Of a stretch of DNA of 64,000 nt, positions 63,202 to 64,000 are shown in pieces. Both the position numbers and the translations under genes were made by a program. Within the stretch, counting starts at the first letter, position 1. The number at the start of each line of letters is the position of its first letter. This DNA comes from JAAFHB01 sp038236995 (GTDB lineage Bacteria > Bacteroidota > Bacteroidia > Bacteroidales > Prolixibacteraceae): contig JBBRZE010000012.1 in the NCBI GenBank assembly GCA_038236995.1, forward strand, positions 1-64,000, read 5' to 3'. The notes below the pieces were generated by a model, which was not told the DNA's origin, did no database searches, and worked only from the letters and a program-made list of their open reading frames with translations.

Positions 63202-64000
63202 TTAACAAAGTACTTCCTTTTCAATTTGTTCGAGCGTTTTCCCTTTTGTTTCGATGATGTATTTCTTTAAATAAATAAATCCGATGAAAGTGACCACCGC
63301 AAAAAAGATAAAAGCATAACTCATTCCGAGCTGTTGTGCCGCTTGTGTGGTGCCAAATAATCCAATGACGACTGGAAAGAAGAAATTGAGAGAGGCACTG
63401 ACAATCCAATTTGCAGAGGAGCCCATTGATGCACCCCGGGCACGGATAATATTCGGAAACATTTCGGACAATAACACCCATACCACAACACCCTGGGAAG
63501 CCGCAAAAAAAGCAATATAGGCGACAAGTAATGCGACCAGCCAATAACCAACGATATATCCTGTAAGCAGTCCAAAGCCAAACAATCCAAGGACAACCAT
63601 CATTCCAATTTGCCCGGAGAGTAACAGTTTCTTCCGGCCAACCTTATCGATAATTGACATTGCCAGCAGCGTAAATGCCAGATTGGTAATCCCTAATATT
63701 ACGCTTTGCGCCATTGAATTATCTGTTGAGAAACCGGCAATACTAAAAATCTGGGAAGAATAATAGAACACCACCCCGATACCCGTCAACTGGTTAAAAA
63801 TACCTACAAATATGCCGATAAAGGTTATTTTCCGGTACGGTTTTTTAAACAGGTTTATCCGTGCACCCGTATTCTCAATACTGATAGATTCCTGAATATC
63901 AAGAATCGTCCGTTCTGTATCGATTTCATGCGATGATAAATCTTCAATATTTTTCTTTGCTTCGGCGATACGACCCATCTTTACCAGCCAGCGGGGACTC
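63202..64000 (-). CDS. Sugar-porter family MFS permease (partial, C-terminal part)
   Basis: The reading frame continues past the window edge; the visible part starts within SPRWLVKMGR, the (P)ESPRWL block that follows TM6 in sugar porters. Later blocks: FNQLTGIGVVFYYSSQIF (TM7 sugar site), DKVGRKKLLLSGQIGM (D-x-x-G-R-R/K motif), WVLLSEMFPNIIRARG (E-x-x-P-x-x-x-R) and the C-terminal ETKGKTLEQIE. It is a proton-coupled or facilitative transporter for hexose or pentose. Upstream of the UroD-like and GH38 genes, it probably takes up the sugar they release. Confidence 0.9.
   Translation of the reverse strand, partial: SPRWLVKMGRIAEAKKNIEDLSSHEIDTERTILDIQESISIENTGARINLFKKPYRKITFIGIFVGIFNQLTGIGVVFYYSSQIFSIAGFSTDNSMAQSVILGITNLAFTLLAMSIIDKVGRKKLLLSGQIGMMVVLGLFGFGLLTGYIVGYWLVALLVAYIAFFAASQGVVVWVLLSEMFPNIIRARGASMGSSANWIVSASLNFFFPVVIGLFGTTQAAQQLGMSYAFIFFAVVTFIGFIYLKKYIIETKGKTLEQIEKEVLC

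Overview
The window looks like a chromosomal segment from a Bacteroidota bacterium, probably a polysaccharide-degrading member of the Bacteroidales/Marinilabiliales. The grounds are a SusC/SusD pair, a one-piece hybrid two-component regulator, TAnnTTTG-type promoter boxes, AT-rich spacers and many secreted glycosidases. The exact taxon cannot be read from the sequence alone.

Layout. Positions 1-3350 are the left flank: the start of a GH2 glycosidase running off the window edge, a decayed spacer, a WecA/TagO-type sugar-phosphate transferase and a small HAD hydrolase. Positions 4186-44047 are one large, entirely minus-strand polysaccharide utilization locus (PUL) for decorated xylan. In transcription order it holds: a hybrid two-component sensor/AraC regulator; SusC and SusD; a GH8 exo-oligoxylanase; a GH29 fucosidase-like enzyme; a GH3 xylosidase/glucosidase; three tandem CBM48-CE1 esterases; a type-B carboxylesterase; a CE6-like acetylesterase; a beta-lactamase-fold serine hydrolase; GH43; GH127; a frameshifted GH51; GH43; GH9; GH43-CBM6; a GPH-family symporter; a GH10 xylanase; and a GH43 without a signal peptide. 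The likely logic is that SusCD imports arabinoxylan fragments, periplasmic esterases strip acetyl and feruloyl groups, GH43/GH51/GH127/GH29 strip side sugars, GH10/GH8/GH3 cut the backbone, and the symporter delivers short oligosaccharides to the cytoplasmic GH43.

The PUL is bracketed by two imperfect direct repeats (about 4.09-4.18 kb and 44.94-45.04 kb). Each contains a nearly identical terminator hairpin plus sequence resembling a tRNA-Pro 3' end. A broken tyrosine recombinase lies just inside the tRNA end. This suggests the 41-kb PUL is a genomic island inserted at tRNA-Pro.

Positions 45028-56407 are ordinary core chromosome: tRNA-Pro(TGG), tRNA-Ser(GCT), a probable SRP RNA, a two-gene split 5'-nucleotidase, an N-acetylmuramoyl-L-alanine amidase, an S4-domain protein, pth, rplY, prs, engB, manA, a Dabb protein, udk, a PolB-like exonuclease and trpS. 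Positions 56434-64000 are a second, minus-strand sugar cluster: two divergent GH38 alpha-mannosidases, a UroD-superfamily protein carrying the Zn-ligand pattern of MtaA/CmuA methyltransferases, and a sugar-porter permease cut by the window end.
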